Shown one piece after another: positions 29,867 through 39,957 of a stretch of 64,000 nt of DNA. The DNA lies in assembly GCF_020510685.1 (NCBI RefSeq), contig NZ_CP075185.1, positions 2,480,001 to 2,544,000 on the forward strand. Direction: 5' to 3'. The notes under the pieces were generated by a model. The model worked only from the letters and a program-made list of their open reading frames with translations. It did no database searches and was not told the origin of the DNA. Position numbers and translations under genes: made by a program. Source of the DNA: Dechloromonas denitrificans. GTDB taxonomy: Bacteria; Pseudomonadota; Gammaproteobacteria; Burkholderiales; Rhodocyclaceae. Positions within the stretch are counted from its first letter, which is position 1, and every line of letters starts with the position of its first letter.

Positions 29867-30427
29867 TCAAGAAAGCAGCGGAAATTCGGCGAGCGTCTGA
29901 TACGCCGAACCGGCCGACGACCGCCGGGAACGGACCAGAACGAAACCCGGACACGGCCAGTACAAGGGATCGATTGCCGGCAGCGGCTGGCAATCGTCAG
30001 CCGGAACCTTGCGCAGCAAGGTGACGTGCGGGGCAAATTGGCGTTCCCGGTCGGCGATGGCGAATCCGGCCTGGTCCAACCCGGCCGACAACTCGGCGAC
30101 CAACGCCGGCAAGGCCGGCGGTGCGGCGCGGCAGCCTGCCCACAACAGATGGTTGTGACGCCAGAAACCGAGCCGGTCAACCGTCAAGTCGAAGGACCTA
30201 GCGACGACGCGGCTGGCGCTGGCGCACAGCGATGGCAAACGAGCCTCGGCCACGTCACCGAGAAAAGCCAGCGTCAGATGAATGGTGTCGCGCCGGGTCG
30301 GTCTACCACCGAGCTGGCCGGCTGCCGCAACGGCAATCCCGGCCAATTTTCCGGCGAGCGCCGGAGGCGGCCACAGGGCAAAGAAAACGCGGGCCGTGGC
30401 CGGTCTGGTCGGTCCTTCAGCTTGCAC
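29867..30427 (-). CDS. thpR: RNA 2',3'-cyclic phosphodiesterase
   Basis: 186 residues, 2H phosphoesterase family (LigT/ThpR). Both HxTx motifs are clear: HLTLAFLG and HVTLLRKV. The enzyme opens 2',3'-cyclic phosphates on RNA. A GTG at 30427, overlapping the ispF stop by 11 bases, was chosen because family homology starts at [10 protein letters not shown]. Another GTG at 30469 would add 14 residues and a longer overlap. Confidence 0.88.
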   Translation of the reverse strand: MQAEGPTRPATARVFFALWPPPALAGKLAGIAVAAAGQLGGRPTRRDTIHLTLAFLGDVAEARLPSLCASASRVVARSFDLTVDRLGFWRHNHLLWAGCRAAPPALPALVAELSAGLDQAGFAIADRERQFAPHVTLLRKVPADDCQPLPAIDPLYWPCPGFVLVRSRRSSAGSAYQTLAEFPLLS

Positions 30428-30899
30428 GCTCGAGCAGCACCACGGCCTGCGCCTCGATGGCTTGTTCACGCCCGAGATAACCCAGGCGTTCGTTGGTCTT
30501 GCCCTTGATATTCACGGCATCGGTCGAAATACCGAGATCCGCCGCGACATTCGCCACCATCGCTGCGGCATGCGGCGCCAGTTTGGGCTGCTGGGCGATC
30601 AGCGTCGCATCGACATTGACCGGACGCCAGCCCTTGTCGGCCAGCAAGGCAACGGCCGCCCGCAGCAGCACGCGGCTGTCCGCCCCCTGGTAGCGCGGAT
30701 CGGTATCGGGAAAGTGGCGACCGATATCGCCCAGCGCCGCGCCGCCGAGCAGCGCATCGGTGATCGCATGCAACAGGGCATCGGCATCGGAGTGGCCCAG
30801 CAGGCCCGTGGCATGGGGAATCTCGACGCCGCCGAGGATCAGTTTGCGACCTTCGACCAGCTTGTGCACATCGTATCCCTGACCTACCCGGAAATTCAT
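30417..30899 (-). CDS. ispF: 2-C-methyl-D-erythritol 2,4-cyclodiphosphate synthase
   Basis: 160 residues, MEP isoprenoid pathway. The zinc-binding DVH near the N-terminus (GQGYDVHKL), the [16 protein letters not shown] signature, and the C-terminal [11 protein letters not shown] are intact. The ATG overlaps the ispD stop (ATGA). The start was set at [12 protein letters not shown] by homology. Confidence 0.96.
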   Translation of the reverse strand: MNFRVGQGYDVHKLVEGRKLILGGVEIPHATGLLGHSDADALLHAITDALLGGAALGDIGRHFPDTDPRYQGADSRVLLRAAVALLADKGWRPVNVDATLIAQQPKLAPHAAAMVANVAADLGISTDAVNIKGKTNERLGYLGREQAIEAQAVVLLERAS

Positions 30900-31582
30900 T
30901 TGCGCCCCCTCAGTATCATCGCCGCCAAGGCCAGATCGGCCGGAAAAGTCACTTTCAGATTGGTCGCATCGCCGCGCACCAGCTTCGGCTTGAGACCGAG
31001 CGCTTCGATGGCGCTGGCTTCGTCGGTGACAGCGCGACACTTTTCCAGCGCCTCGCACAGCCGACCGTAGCGGAACATCTGCGGCGTTTGCGCCTGCCAC
31101 AAGCCGTCGCGCGGTTCGGTGGCGGCAACGCGCTGGCCGGCATCGGCACGTTTCAGGGTATCGGCGACCGGCACGGCGAGAATGCCACCCACCGCGTCGT
31201 TGGCCAGCTCCTCGAACAGTCCGGCGAGCATTGCGGCACTCAGACATGGCCGAGCCGCATCGTGCACCAGCACCCAGTCGTCGTCGGACGCCACCATGGC
31301 CGCCGCCTGCAATCCGTTCGCCACACTCGCCGCCCGCGTCGCTCCGCCGCAGCGCACGGTTTCCAGCTTGGCGCCAAGTTCGGACCAGTCATGCTGCGGC
31401 CAGTACGGATCGTCTGGCGACAGTACCACCCAGACCCGCTCGATCTCCGGGCAGGCAACCAGAGCTGCCAGCGTGTGGTAAATCAGCGGCCGGCCGAGCA
31501 GGTTCAAATACTGTTTTGGTTTCTCGGCGCCGAAGCGCGAACCGCTGCCGGCAGCGGGAACAATTGCGAAATAACGTGGCAT
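30896..31582 (-). CDS. ispD: 2-C-methyl-D-erythritol 4-phosphate cytidylyltransferase
   Basis: 228 residues. CTP-binding loop [16 protein letters not shown], the VHDAARP motif, and the [11 protein letters not shown] helix are intact. It couples CTP to MEP in isoprenoid synthesis and forms an operon with ispF and thpR. It lies 41 bases from a divergent membrane-protein gene. Confidence 0.96.
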   Translation of the reverse strand: MPRYFAIVPAAGSGSRFGAEKPKQYLNLLGRPLIYHTLAALVACPEIERVWVVLSPDDPYWPQHDWSELGAKLETVRCGGATRAASVANGLQAAAMVASDDDWVLVHDAARPCLSAAMLAGLFEELANDAVGGILAVPVADTLKRADAGQRVAATEPRDGLWQAQTPQMFRYGRLCEALEKCRAVTDEASAIEALGLKPKLVRGDATNLKVTFPADLALAAMILRGRK

Positions 31583-31623
31583 GGCTTAATTTTACTGAAT
31601 AACGACGATAAAAGAGGAACCGC

Positions 31624-32880
31624 ATGAGCTTCATTGTTCCGGAACTGGCTACCCCGCTCGAGGCTTTCGCCACCGCTTTGGGGATCGGTCTGCTGATCGG
31701 CATGGAGCGCGAACGGCGTCCCGACTCCGCGGCCGGCCTGCGCACCTTCGCGCTGACATCAATGTTGGGCTGTCTGTTCGCCCTGCTCGGCGAAAAAGCC
31801 GGCGGCCCCTGGATGCTCGCCGTCGGGCTGCTGGTCATCGCGGCGTCGATGGTTGCCTCCAACTTTTCAGCCCAGCAGGAAGAGCAGTATCGCGGCTTTA
31901 CCTCGGAGGCCGCGATCATCGTCACCTATGGCCTGGGCGCGGCGATCTGGTACGGCTACGCAACGCTGGCCGTGATGCTGGCCATCACGACCACCGTGCT
32001 GCTTTATTTCAAGGCCGAGATGCGCCAGGTCAGCGAACGGATGACACCGAAGGACATCAACTCGATCCTGCAATTCGCCGTCCTCTCGCTGGTCATCCTG
32101 CCCATCCTGCCGAACCAGGACTTCGGCCCCTACAATGCACTGAACCCCCGCCAGATCTGGTGGATGGTCGTCCTGATTTCCGGCCTCGCCCTCGCCGGCT
32201 ACCTCGCCCTGCGCATCGTCGGGGCGCGCCACGGGGCGGCCCTGCTCGGCATTTTCGGCGGACTGGCGTCGAGCACCGCGACCACCCTGATGTTCTCCCG
32301 CCACGCCCATGAACTGGGTCATCTGGTGCGGATGGCGGCGACCGTCATCCTGATCGCCAACGTCATGGTGATGATCCGTCTTGGCCTGGTCTCCGGCATG
32401 GTCGCCCCGACGCTGATCACGCCGATTGCCATCGTCTTCGCCTGCGGCATCGTGCCCGGCATCATCGTGGCGCTCTACGGCTGGAAAGCGCTCAGCGCGG
32501 CCGGCGAACTGCCGATGCCCGAGGTGAAGAATCCGACCGAACTGAAAACCGCCATCTCCTTCGGCCTGCTCTACGCCCTCGTGGTACTCGCTTCAGCCTG
32601 GCTGCAGGACATTGCCGGCAACAAGGGCCTCTACATCGTCGCCCTCGCTTCCGGCCTGACCGATGCCGACGCCAGCGTGTTGTCGACGCTGCGCTTGTTC
32701 AATCTGCAAAAACTATCGAGCAGCGAGGCGGTCATAGCGGTAACGCTGGCCCTGATCGCCAATCTGGTGTTCAAGATCGGACTGGTCCTCAGCATCGGCG
32801 GCAGCAAGCTGGCCCGCCACGCCCTGCCGGGCCTGCTCGCCATCGGCGGCGGCCTGGCCGCTGGGTTATTGCTGATTTGA
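31624..32880 (+). CDS. MgtC/DUF4010 family membrane protein
   Basis: 418 residues with about 11-12 predicted membrane helices. The N-terminal third is MgtC-like (LGIGLLIGMERERR, AGLRTFALTSMLGCLFALLG) and the C-terminal two-thirds match DUF4010 (GLASSTATTLMFSRHAHE; ASGLTDADASVLSTLRLF). Function unproven; such proteins are often tagged as Mg2+ related on the basis of MgtC. The next gene follows with a small overlap or gap and could share its transcript. Confidence 0.85.
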   Translation: MSFIVPELATPLEAFATALGIGLLIGMERERRPDSAAGLRTFALTSMLGCLFALLGEKAGGPWMLAVGLLVIAASMVASNFSAQQEEQYRGFTSEAAIIVTYGLGAAIWYGYATLAVMLAITTTVLLYFKAEMRQVSERMTPKDINSILQFAVLSLVILPILPNQDFGPYNALNPRQIWWMVVLISGLALAGYLALRIVGARHGAALLGIFGGLASSTATTLMFSRHAHELGHLVRMAATVILIANVMVMIRLGLVSGMVAPTLITPIAIVFACGIVPGIIVALYGWKALSAAGELPMPEVKNPTELKTAISFGLLYALVVLASAWLQDIAGNKGLYIVALASGLTDADASVLSTLRLFNLQKLSSSEAVIAVTLALIANLVFKIGLVLSIGGSKLARHALPGLLAIGGGLAAGLLLI

Positions 32881-32888
32881 GGTGCCCC

Positions 32889-33686
32889 ATGACCATTACC
32901 CGCCCTCCCGCCGTCGCCGGGATGTTCTATCCGGGCAGCGCCAGCACGCTGGCCGCCACTGTCGACCAGCTGCTGAACAAAGCGCCGGCAGCGCCGGCCA
33001 CTCAACCCAAGGCCCTGATCGTGCCGCACGCCGGCTATATTTACTCCGGGGCAACTGCGGCCCGGGCCTATGCCAGGCTGGCGCCGTGGCGTTCGACGAT
33101 CCACCGTGTCATTCTGCTCGGCCCGACCCATCGCGTTGCGGTCGACGGTCTAGCCTTGCCCAATAGCGAAGCCTTCGCCACGCCGCTTGGCCATGTCCGG
33201 CTCGATGCGCAGGCCATGGACCAACTGGCAGCCTTGCCGCAGGTTGTTTTCAGCGACCACGTCCATGCCGAGGAGCATTCGCTGGAGGTCCATCTGCCTT
33301 TCCTGCAACAGGTGCTCGACGACTTCACGCTGGTCCCGCTGGCGGTCGGCCACGCCACGCCGCAAGCCGTCGCCGAGGTGCTCGACCTGCTGTGGGGCGG
33401 ACCGGAAACGCTGATCATCATCAGTTCCGACCTGTCGCACTACCTGCCCTATGCTGCCGCCAACCAGGTCGATCGCACTACCTGCGAGCACATCCTGCAA
33501 CTCGACACCCATATCCGCCCGGAACAGGCCTGTGGCGCCTTTCCGCTCAATGGTCTGCTGCTCGTCGCTGGCCAGCGCGGCCTGACGCCGCATCTGATCG
33601 ATCATTGCAACTCCGGCGATACGGCCGGCGACAAGCAGCGTGTCGTCGGTTACGCCGCTTTTTCGTTTGACGAAAATCATGCCTGA
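32889..33686 (+). CDS. amrB: AmmeMemoRadiSam system protein B (MEMO1-like)
   Basis: 265 residues of the MEMO1/dioxygenase-like fold: RPPAVAGMFYPGS at the N-terminus, VPHAGYIYSGATAARAY, GPTHRV, then EEHSLEVHLPFLQ and SSDLSHYLPY. The histidines that bind metal in human MEMO1 (in PHAGY, AEEHSLE and H of the tail) are present. The ATG is preceded by GAGG at a normal distance. First of three genes of the AmmeMemoRadiSam set. Confidence 0.92.
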   Translation: MTITRPPAVAGMFYPGSASTLAATVDQLLNKAPAAPATQPKALIVPHAGYIYSGATAARAYARLAPWRSTIHRVILLGPTHRVAVDGLALPNSEAFATPLGHVRLDAQAMDQLAALPQVVFSDHVHAEEHSLEVHLPFLQQVLDDFTLVPLAVGHATPQAVAEVLDLLWGGPETLIIISSDLSHYLPYAAANQVDRTTCEHILQLDTHIRPEQACGAFPLNGLLLVAGQRGLTPHLIDHCNSGDTAGDKQRVVGYAAFSFDENHA

Positions 33687-34227
33687 ACTCGGTCCTACCC
33701 TGCTCCAGCTAGCCCGTGCCGCCATCGCCGCGCGTTTCGGCGAAACCGCGCCGGCTTCTGCCGACCTGCCCGAATTGCACCGAAAGGGCGCCACCTTTGT
33801 CACCCTGACCCAGCGCGGCGAGCTGCGCGGCTGCATCGGCAGTCTGGAAGCCTGGCGCCCGCTGCTCACCGACGTCCAGGAAAACGCCTGTGCCGCGGCC
33901 TTCCGCGACCCGCGCTTCAACCCCTTGCGCGAGGCGGAACTGCCGATCACCCGGATCGAAGTCTCGCTACTGAGTCCGGCCGAATTGATGCATTTCCGCG
34001 ACGAGGCCGACGCCCTCGCCCAGCTCCGGCCGAATATCGACGGCGTGATCCTGACCGTCGGCCAGTACCGCTCGACTTTTCTGCCACAGGTCTGGGAGCA
34101 GTTGCCCGAACCAGCCGAGTTCATGGCCCACCTGAAACAGAAGGCCGGACTGCCTGCCGCATACTGGGGAGTGAATGTTCAGCTCGAACGCTACCGCGTC
34201 AATAAATGGAAGGAGGCCGCACCATGA
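33679..34227 (+). CDS. amrA: AmmeMemoRadiSam system protein A (AMMECR1-like)
   Basis: 182 residues. AMMECR1 signatures are clear: GATFVTLTQRGELRGCIGSLE, then NACAAAFRDPRFNPL, and the C-terminal TFLPQVWEQLP. The LRGCIG hexapeptide is diagnostic. It overlaps amrB by 8 bases and its stop overlaps the radical SAM gene ATG by 4 bases. The molecular role is not known. Confidence 0.93.
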   Translation: MPELGPTLLQLARAAIAARFGETAPASADLPELHRKGATFVTLTQRGELRGCIGSLEAWRPLLTDVQENACAAAFRDPRFNPLREAELPITRIEVSLLSPAELMHFRDEADALAQLRPNIDGVILTVGQYRSTFLPQVWEQLPEPAEFMAHLKQKAGLPAAYWGVNVQLERYRVNKWKEAAP

Positions 34228-35327
34228 GCCAGCCGGCAACCGTTGACACCCTCTACCCCGGCCGCTGGTGGCATACCCTGCCCGATGGCCGCGTGCAATG
34301 CGACCTCTGCCCGCGCGACTGCCAACTGCATGAAGGCCAGCGCGGCGCCTGCTTCGTTCGCCAGCGCGTCAATGACGCGATGCAACTGACCACCTATGGC
34401 CGCTCTTCCGGCTTCTGCATCGACCCCATCGAAAAGAAACCGCTCAACCACTTCTATCCCGGCAGCAGCATCCTCTCTTTCGGCACAGCCGGCTGCAACC
34501 TCGCCTGCCGCTTCTGCCAGAACTGGGACATCTCCAAATCGAAGGACATGGATCGCCTGATGGACCAGGCCAGCCCGCAGGCCATTGCCGCAGCTGCCCG
34601 GCGGAACGGGGCCGATGCCGTCGCCTACACCTACAACGACCCGGTGGTTTTCGCCGAATACGCCATCGACACCGCACTCGCCTGCCGCGAGCAAGGCATC
34701 CGCAATGTCGCCGTCACTGCCGGCTACATCCACCCGGCGCCCCGTCGCGAGTTCTTCGCCGTGATGGACGCCGCCAACGTCGACCTCAAGGCCTTCACCG
34801 AAACGTTCTATCACAAGCTGTGCGTCGGCCACCTCGGACCGGTGCTCGACACGCTGGCCTACATCCACCACGAATCCGCGTGCTGGCTGGAAATCACCAC
34901 GCTGCTCATCCCCGGCGAGAACGACAGCCCGGCTGAAATCAACGAACTCGCCACCTGGGTAGCGCGCGAACTCGGCCCGGATGTGCCGCTGCATTTCACC
35001 GCCTTCCACCCCGACTGGAAAATGACCGACCGGCCGGAGACGCCGCTCGCCACACTGGTCCAGGCCCGCCGCATCGCGCTCGACGCCGGGCTGCACCACG
35101 TCTATACCGGCAATGTGCATGACAGCGAGGGCGGCACCACCTTCTGCCCGAACTGCCATGCCGCGCTGATCGTCCGCGACTGGTACGACATCCGCCGCTA
35201 CGACCTGACGGCCAGCGGCCATTGTCCGCACTGCGCAACGTCGCTGGCCGGCCGCTTCGGGCCGCAACTCGGCCACAACGGCAGCGCCTTCGGAGCACGC
35301 CGCATTCCCGTCCGTCTTGCCTTGTAA
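34224..35327 (+). CDS. amrS: AmmeMemoRadiSam system radical SAM enzyme
   Basis: 367 residues. An N-terminal Cys-rich section (C26, C29, C33, C43 in CDLCPRDCQLHEGQRGAC), the radical SAM motif CNLACRFC (C91, C95, C98), and a C-terminal pair of CxxC motifs (FCPNC, HCPHC) that could bind zinc. It resembles pyruvate-formate-lyase activating enzymes. AAGGAGG lies 9-15 bases before the ATG at 34224, which decides the start. Substrate unknown. Confidence 0.93.
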   Translation: MSQPATVDTLYPGRWWHTLPDGRVQCDLCPRDCQLHEGQRGACFVRQRVNDAMQLTTYGRSSGFCIDPIEKKPLNHFYPGSSILSFGTAGCNLACRFCQNWDISKSKDMDRLMDQASPQAIAAAARRNGADAVAYTYNDPVVFAEYAIDTALACREQGIRNVAVTAGYIHPAPRREFFAVMDAANVDLKAFTETFYHKLCVGHLGPVLDTLAYIHHESACWLEITTLLIPGENDSPAEINELATWVARELGPDVPLHFTAFHPDWKMTDRPETPLATLVQARRIALDAGLHHVYTGNVHDSEGGTTFCPNCHAALIVRDWYDIRRYDLTASGHCPHCATSLAGRFGPQLGHNGSAFGARRIPVRLAL

Positions 35328-35331
35328 CTTC

Positions 35332-35931
35332 ATGAACCGCAGCATCAGCCTTCACACCACGCATGGCCTGCTCCACGGTCAGCTTGAACTGCCCGACCAC
35401 CCGCGCGGCCTCGTTCTGCTTGCCCGCTCGCAGCACACACCGCTCGACATTCTCATCACCGACAATCTCACCGGCCGCGGCTACGGCGTCCTGAGCATGC
35501 AACTGCTGTCGGCCCAGGAAGCGCATTTCGCCGATGCAACGCAGAACGTGCCGCGACTCACCCAGCGCCTGCTCGACATCCTCGAACTGATCCGCAACGA
35601 TGGCGACATGCAGGATCTCCCGCTAGCCATCTTCGCCAGCGGCGACACCACGCCGGCGGCAATCCGCGCCGCCGCCCGGCGCGACACCCAGGTCAAGCTG
35701 CTGGCCTGTTATGGCGGCATTGTCGACCGAGCGGGCCTGGAGGCACTGAAGCTGCTCGAGGCACCGCTGCTGATGCTGTTCGACACCGCTGACACGATCG
35801 GCCGCGCGGCCTTCCAGCGGGCCGCCACGCATCTTGCCGGACTCTACGAAACGCACGTCCTCGATGCCGAGGAAGACCCAATGCTGCGGGTCGCCGGCTG
35901 GTTGTCGATCCATCTCGACCGCGCCGCGTAA
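35332..35931 (+). CDS. Alpha/beta-hydrolase-like protein after the AmmeMemoRadiSam genes
   Basis: 199 residues, dienelactone-hydrolase-like in layout: [21 protein letters not shown], then [21 protein letters not shown] where the nucleophile elbow would be. The usual GxSxG is degenerate (FASGD), and the C-terminal catalytic His is not clear, so activity is uncertain. It follows amrS by only 4 bases, so co-expression is likely. A binding or truncated hydrolase role in the same pathway is a guess. Confidence 0.7.
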   Translation: MNRSISLHTTHGLLHGQLELPDHPRGLVLLARSQHTPLDILITDNLTGRGYGVLSMQLLSAQEAHFADATQNVPRLTQRLLDILELIRNDGDMQDLPLAIFASGDTTPAAIRAAARRDTQVKLLACYGGIVDRAGLEALKLLEAPLLMLFDTADTIGRAAFQRAATHLAGLYETHVLDAEEDPMLRVAGWLSIHLDRAA

Positions 35932-36052
35932 CGGCGACGAAACCGGCCATTTCGGTCGTTCCCGATGCCGTGTATGTGATTTCCCGTATGGGCGGCGCTG
36001 CGCGAATGGAATACCCTTCGTCCATCATCCATTCGTCCGTAAGGAATCCCCC

Positions 36053-36685
36053 ATGCCGGTGATTGAAGTCCACCACCCTTTGGTCAAGCACAAGGTCGGC
36101 CTGATGCGCGAAGCCGAGATCAGCACTAAGAAGTTCCGCGAGCTGGCGGCCGAGTTGGCTCGCCTGCTGACCTACGAGGCATGCCGCGATTTCGAACTGG
36201 AAACGGTCAGCATCGAAGGCTGGGCCGGGCCGGTCGCCATCGAGCAGATCAAGGGCAAGAAGGTCACCGTCGTGCCCATCCTGCGCGCCGGTATCGGCAT
36301 GCTGGACGGCGTGCTCGACCTGATCCCGAATGCCAAGGTCAGTGTCGTCGGCATCGCCCGCAACCACGAGACGCTGATGCCCGAATCCTATTTCGAGCGC
36401 TTCGTCGGCCAGCTCGACGAGCGCCTGGCGTTGATCATCGATCCGATGCTGGCCACCGGCGGCTCGCTGATCGCCACCATCGACATGTTGAAGCGCAAGG
36501 GCTGTCGACATGTCAAGGCGCTGGTGCTGGTCGCCGCGCCGGAAGGCATCGCCGCGCTGCAGGCAGCGCACCCCGACGTGCAGTGCTACACCGCCGCCAT
36601 CGACAGCCATCTCAACGAACACGGCTACATCATTCCCGGCCTCGGCGACGCCGGCGACAAGATTTTCGGGACCAAGGAAGCATGA
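36053..36685 (+). CDS. upp: Uracil phosphoribosyltransferase
   Basis: 210 residues. It converts uracil and PRPP to UMP. PRPP loop region [19 protein letters not shown] and uracil site [17 protein letters not shown] are intact. AAGGAA precedes the ATG. Coupled by an ATGA overlap to the permease gene, forming a uracil import-and-salvage pair. Confidence 0.96.
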   Translation: MPVIEVHHPLVKHKVGLMREAEISTKKFRELAAELARLLTYEACRDFELETVSIEGWAGPVAIEQIKGKKVTVVPILRAGIGMLDGVLDLIPNAKVSVVGIARNHETLMPESYFERFVGQLDERLALIIDPMLATGGSLIATIDMLKRKGCRHVKALVLVAAPEGIAALQAAHPDVQCYTAAIDSHLNEHGYIIPGLGDAGDKIFGTKEA

Positions 36686-37914
36686 ACGCGCCGCACGAAC
36701 CCGTCTGGCGCACCGCGCTGTCCGGCGCGCAAATCCTCTTCGTCGCCTTCGGCGCCACCGTGCTGGTACCGCTGCTCACCGGCCTCAATCCCAGTCTGGC
36801 GCTGCTCGGCGCCGGCGTCGGCACGCTGATCTTCCAGATCTGCACCAAGCGCCAGGTACCGATTTACCTCGGCTCGAGCTTCGCCTTCATCGCCCCGGTG
36901 ATCTACTCGGTGCAAACCTGGGGCATGCCGGCGACGCTCGGCGCGCTGGCCTCGGCCAGCTTTTTTTATTACGTCGCCGCCGGTCTGGTGAAATGGCGCG
37001 GCGTCGGCTTCATCCACAAACTGCTGCCGCCGGTCGTCATCGGCCCGGTCGTCATGGTCATCGGTCTCGGCCTGGCCCAGGTCGCGGTCGGCATGGCCAC
37101 CGGCAAGGCCGGCGACCAGCAGGTCGTCCCCTACCAGACGGCCATCGGCATTGCCGCGATTGCGCTGCTGGCGACGATGCTCACGGCTATCCGCGCCAAG
37201 GGTTTGCTCAAGCTGGTGCCCATCCTGGTCGGCGTCGCCGTTGGCTATGTCATCTCGCTGTTCGTCGGTATCGTCGATTTCACGCGAGTGCATGACGCGG
37301 CCTGGCTCGCCCTGCCGGAATTCGGCCACCCCGAGTTCAACCTCGCCGCCATCCTGTTCATGATCCCGGTCGCCATCGCGCCGATTGTCGAACACGTCGG
37401 AGGCATCCTTGCCATCGGCTCGGTCAGTGGCAAGGACTACACCGAAAACCCCGGCCTGCACCGCACGCTGCTCGGCGACGGCCTGGCGGTCAATGTCGTC
37501 GGCCTGTTCGGCGGCCCGCCGGTGACGACCTACGGTGAAGTCACCGGCGCCGTGATGCTGACCCACAACTACAACCCGGTGGTGATGACCTGGGCGGCCG
37601 GCTTCGCCATCCTGATGGCCTTCGTCGGCAAGTTCGGCGCCCTGCTGCAAACCATCCCGCTACCAGTGATGGGCGGCATCATGGTCCTGCTTTTCGGCTC
37701 GATCGCCGGTATCGGCCTGAAAACACTGATGGACGCCAGGGTGAACCTGTCGAGCGCGCGCAATCTGTGCATCGTCTCGGTGACGCTGGTCACCGGCATC
37801 GGTGGCCTGGCCGTCCAGATCGGCAGCTTCTCTTTGCAAGGCATCAGCTTGTGCGGCATTCTTGCCGTGCTGCTCAACCTGACGCTGCCGCAGGAGCCGG
37901 CCAAGCACCCCTGA
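36682..37914 (+). CDS. uraA: NCS2 uracil permease
   Basis: 410 residues and about 14 membrane segments. UraA signatures are the [12 protein letters not shown] loop, [17 protein letters not shown], and the transport motif around [12 protein letters not shown] and [10 protein letters not shown], whose two conserved glutamates bind uracil and couple proton. The start was placed at the ATG overlapping the upp stop; the longer frame upstream is the shadow of upp. Confidence 0.94.
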   Translation: MNAPHEPVWRTALSGAQILFVAFGATVLVPLLTGLNPSLALLGAGVGTLIFQICTKRQVPIYLGSSFAFIAPVIYSVQTWGMPATLGALASASFFYYVAAGLVKWRGVGFIHKLLPPVVIGPVVMVIGLGLAQVAVGMATGKAGDQQVVPYQTAIGIAAIALLATMLTAIRAKGLLKLVPILVGVAVGYVISLFVGIVDFTRVHDAAWLALPEFGHPEFNLAAILFMIPVAIAPIVEHVGGILAIGSVSGKDYTENPGLHRTLLGDGLAVNVVGLFGGPPVTTYGEVTGAVMLTHNYNPVVMTWAAGFAILMAFVGKFGALLQTIPLPVMGGIMVLLFGSIAGIGLKTLMDARVNLSSARNLCIVSVTLVTGIGGLAVQIGSFSLQGISLCGILAVLLNLTLPQEPAKHP

Positions 37915-37937
37915 TTCCTCCTTCAAAAAGCTTCGTC

Positions 37938-38714
37938 ATGTTCCGCAAATTCCGCATCGTGATTCTGCTCCTCGTTCTCGCCACCGTCGGGCTTGGCACG
38001 TGGCGGGCCAATGCCCGGCTGACCGCCTGGCAGCACACTGTCCATGTCGCCCTCTATCCGGTTGCGGCCGATGATTCGCCGACCACCGCCAGTTTCATCG
38101 GACAACTGGACAGCGAGAGCTTTACGGACATCGGGCAATGGCTGCAAGGGCAAAGCGACAAATACGGGCATTCGGTCCTGCAACCGGCTTCCATCCGGCT
38201 CGGGCCACTGGTCAGTGATCGGCCACCACCGCCGCCAAGTCACCCGGGCGCCTTCGATAGCATCGTGTGGAGCCTGAAACTGCGCTGGTGGGCCACGCAG
38301 CACGACGCGATCAGCGGGCCGCAGCCGCAGGTCCGCCTATTCGTTCTTTTCCATGATCCTGAACGCACCGGCGCCGTGCCCCATTCGACCGGCCTGAGCA
38401 AGGGCCAGATCGGGGTCATCCACGTTTATGCCAGCCGCCAGCAACGAAAACAAAACGCCGTGATCATTGCGCACGAACTGCTGCATACCTTCGGCGCCAC
38501 CGACAAATACGATCTCGCGACGCTGCAACCGCTCTACCCCCAAGGCTATGCCGAGCCGGAACGGGAACCCCGCCTGCCGCAGCGCCTGGGTGAAATCATG
38601 GGGGGCCGTACGCCGATCGACGAACATCAGGCCGAAATCCCGGCCAGCCTTTCCGACACCGTGATCGGACCGGCAACGGCAAGAGAGATTGGCTTGCTGG
38701 CCGGTAAAGGCTAA
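37938..38714 (+). CDS. Membrane-anchored metalloprotease-like protein
   Basis: 258 residues. A single N-terminal membrane helix (VILLLVLATVGLGTW) and a periplasmic part containing HELLHTFGATDKYD, an HExxH zinc motif with a following Asp typical of metzincin-like or Peptidase_M-type sites. The proline-rich segment RPPPPPSHP sits in the middle. Nothing else in the window gives its substrate. It follows uraA by 23 bases and overlaps a convergent hemerythrin gene at the 3' end by 4 bases. Confidence 0.7.
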   Translation: MFRKFRIVILLLVLATVGLGTWRANARLTAWQHTVHVALYPVAADDSPTTASFIGQLDSESFTDIGQWLQGQSDKYGHSVLQPASIRLGPLVSDRPPPPPSHPGAFDSIVWSLKLRWWATQHDAISGPQPQVRLFVLFHDPERTGAVPHSTGLSKGQIGVIHVYASRQQRKQNAVIIAHELLHTFGATDKYDLATLQPLYPQGYAEPEREPRLPQRLGEIMGGRTPIDEHQAEIPASLSDTVIGPATAREIGLLAGKG

Positions 38715-39160
38715 ATCTCGGCGCAGCCGAGCTGTGCCGGAAATGCTTGTTCGCGTGTCGGAAAAATTCTTTGCTGCAATTCCGCTCCGAGATCGATGTC
38801 TTCTTCCCGGATGTGTCGCTCGAACCAGTACTCGATGTAACGGATCAGGCTATAGATATCCATCCGCTCCTGACGCACCTGGGCGAGCGTCTTCTCGATA
38901 CCTTTCAGCATTGTCCGATGCTTGTTCGCGTGCACCGTGAAATCCAGACCCGCCCGTTCAGCGAAGGCCTCCTCGGTGGAACAATGAATGCGCAATGCTT
39001 CAAGCAAAGCCTCCGCCTGATCTGATGGGAGACAATTGGCTTCGATGCAGAGGGATTTCAAACTGGCAAGGCGAGCAAACAATTCGGCATGCTGCTCGTC
39101 GATCTCAGGTACGTTGACCACCAGCGAATCAGGCAAAAAGACGGCAATCTGATCGTTCAT
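38711..39160 (-). CDS. Hemerythrin-domain protein
   Basis: 149 residues. The di-iron ligands of bacteriohemerythrins appear in order: DEQHAELF, IHCSTEEAFAE, HANKH and HIREEDIDL. Such proteins bind O2 or act as O2/iron sensors. A single domain with no attached signalling domain. It overlaps the metalloprotease-like gene by 4 bases on the opposite strand. Confidence 0.9.
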   Translation of the reverse strand: MNDQIAVFLPDSLVVNVPEIDEQHAELFARLASLKSLCIEANCLPSDQAEALLEALRIHCSTEEAFAERAGLDFTVHANKHRTMLKGIEKTLAQVRQERMDIYSLIRYIEYWFERHIREEDIDLGAELQQRIFPTREQAFPAQLGCAEI

Positions 39161-39292
39161 TGCAGTGCACCTCCTGAGAAGCCAGTTTTCGGCAACAAAA
39201 CTTTCCCTGAGCTTTTCACTATAGAACGCTCAGGCGATAAATCCAGTTCGACTTGTCTGGCCAGACCGCTTTCTGCCGCTCCTGGCCGCAAA

Positions 39293-39952
39293 TTACCGCA
39301 GTTCGATCGTCACGGTCTTTCCCGACTTGCCACCCGCTTTGCGCAGCAAATCACCGATATCGGTGTTGGCATTCTTCAATGCGATATCCAGTGCGGTTTC
39401 ACCGGTTTCCAGCTTTTTATTGGGATCGGCCTGGCTTGCCAGCAACAATCGGACAAGCTCGGCATGGCCGCCGCGTGACGCGGCGATCAGCGGCGTCGTG
39501 CCATTTTCGCTCGGCGAGTCGACCTCCGCTCCCGCCTTCAGCAAGAGCCTGGCGATATCGAGATGACCGGCGAAGGCGGCGTAAGCCAACGGCGTCCAGC
39601 CCGGCATATTGACCGCAGCGCCCCCCGCCACGAGCAGCTCGGCAACTTTCAGATGACCGCGAAAGGCTGCCAGGCGCAGCGCCGTATCACCGGCCGAGTT
39701 TCGTGCATTCAACTTGGCCCGCTGCTTGATCAGGAAAGCCACCAGATCCGCATGCCCGTCGCGCGCCGCCAGCATCAACAGGGTATTGCCATCGATATCG
39801 GTCGTATCGATCGAGGCACCCTTATTGACGAGTTGGGCAACCTCTGCGGTATCGCCAAGCTTGGCCGAGCCGATCAGGTCGTCGTAAGTGGCGGCAGCGA
39901 CAAACAGCGGAAGAACGGCAGCGATTACTGCGGTCAACAGTCTTTTTTTCAT
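39293..39952 (-). CDS. Secreted ankyrin-repeat protein
   Basis: 219 residues with a signal peptide (LLTAVIAAVLPLFVAAA) and about five ankyrin repeats, for example DGNTLLMLAARDGHADLVAFL, GDTALRLAAFRGHLKVAELL and GTTPLIAASRGGHAELVRLLL. Periplasmic ankyrin proteins of this size are protein-binding scaffolds. The start was set at the ATG that gives a signal peptide, 5 bases after the tatD stop; the frame stays open upstream over the antisense of tatD. Confidence 0.88.
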   Translation of the reverse strand: MKKRLLTAVIAAVLPLFVAAATYDDLIGSAKLGDTAEVAQLVNKGASIDTTDIDGNTLLMLAARDGHADLVAFLIKQRAKLNARNSAGDTALRLAAFRGHLKVAELLVAGGAAVNMPGWTPLAYAAFAGHLDIARLLLKAGAEVDSPSENGTTPLIAASRGGHAELVRLLLASQADPNKKLETGETALDIALKNANTDIGDLLRKAGGKSGKTVTIELR

Positions 39953-39957
39953 GATTC

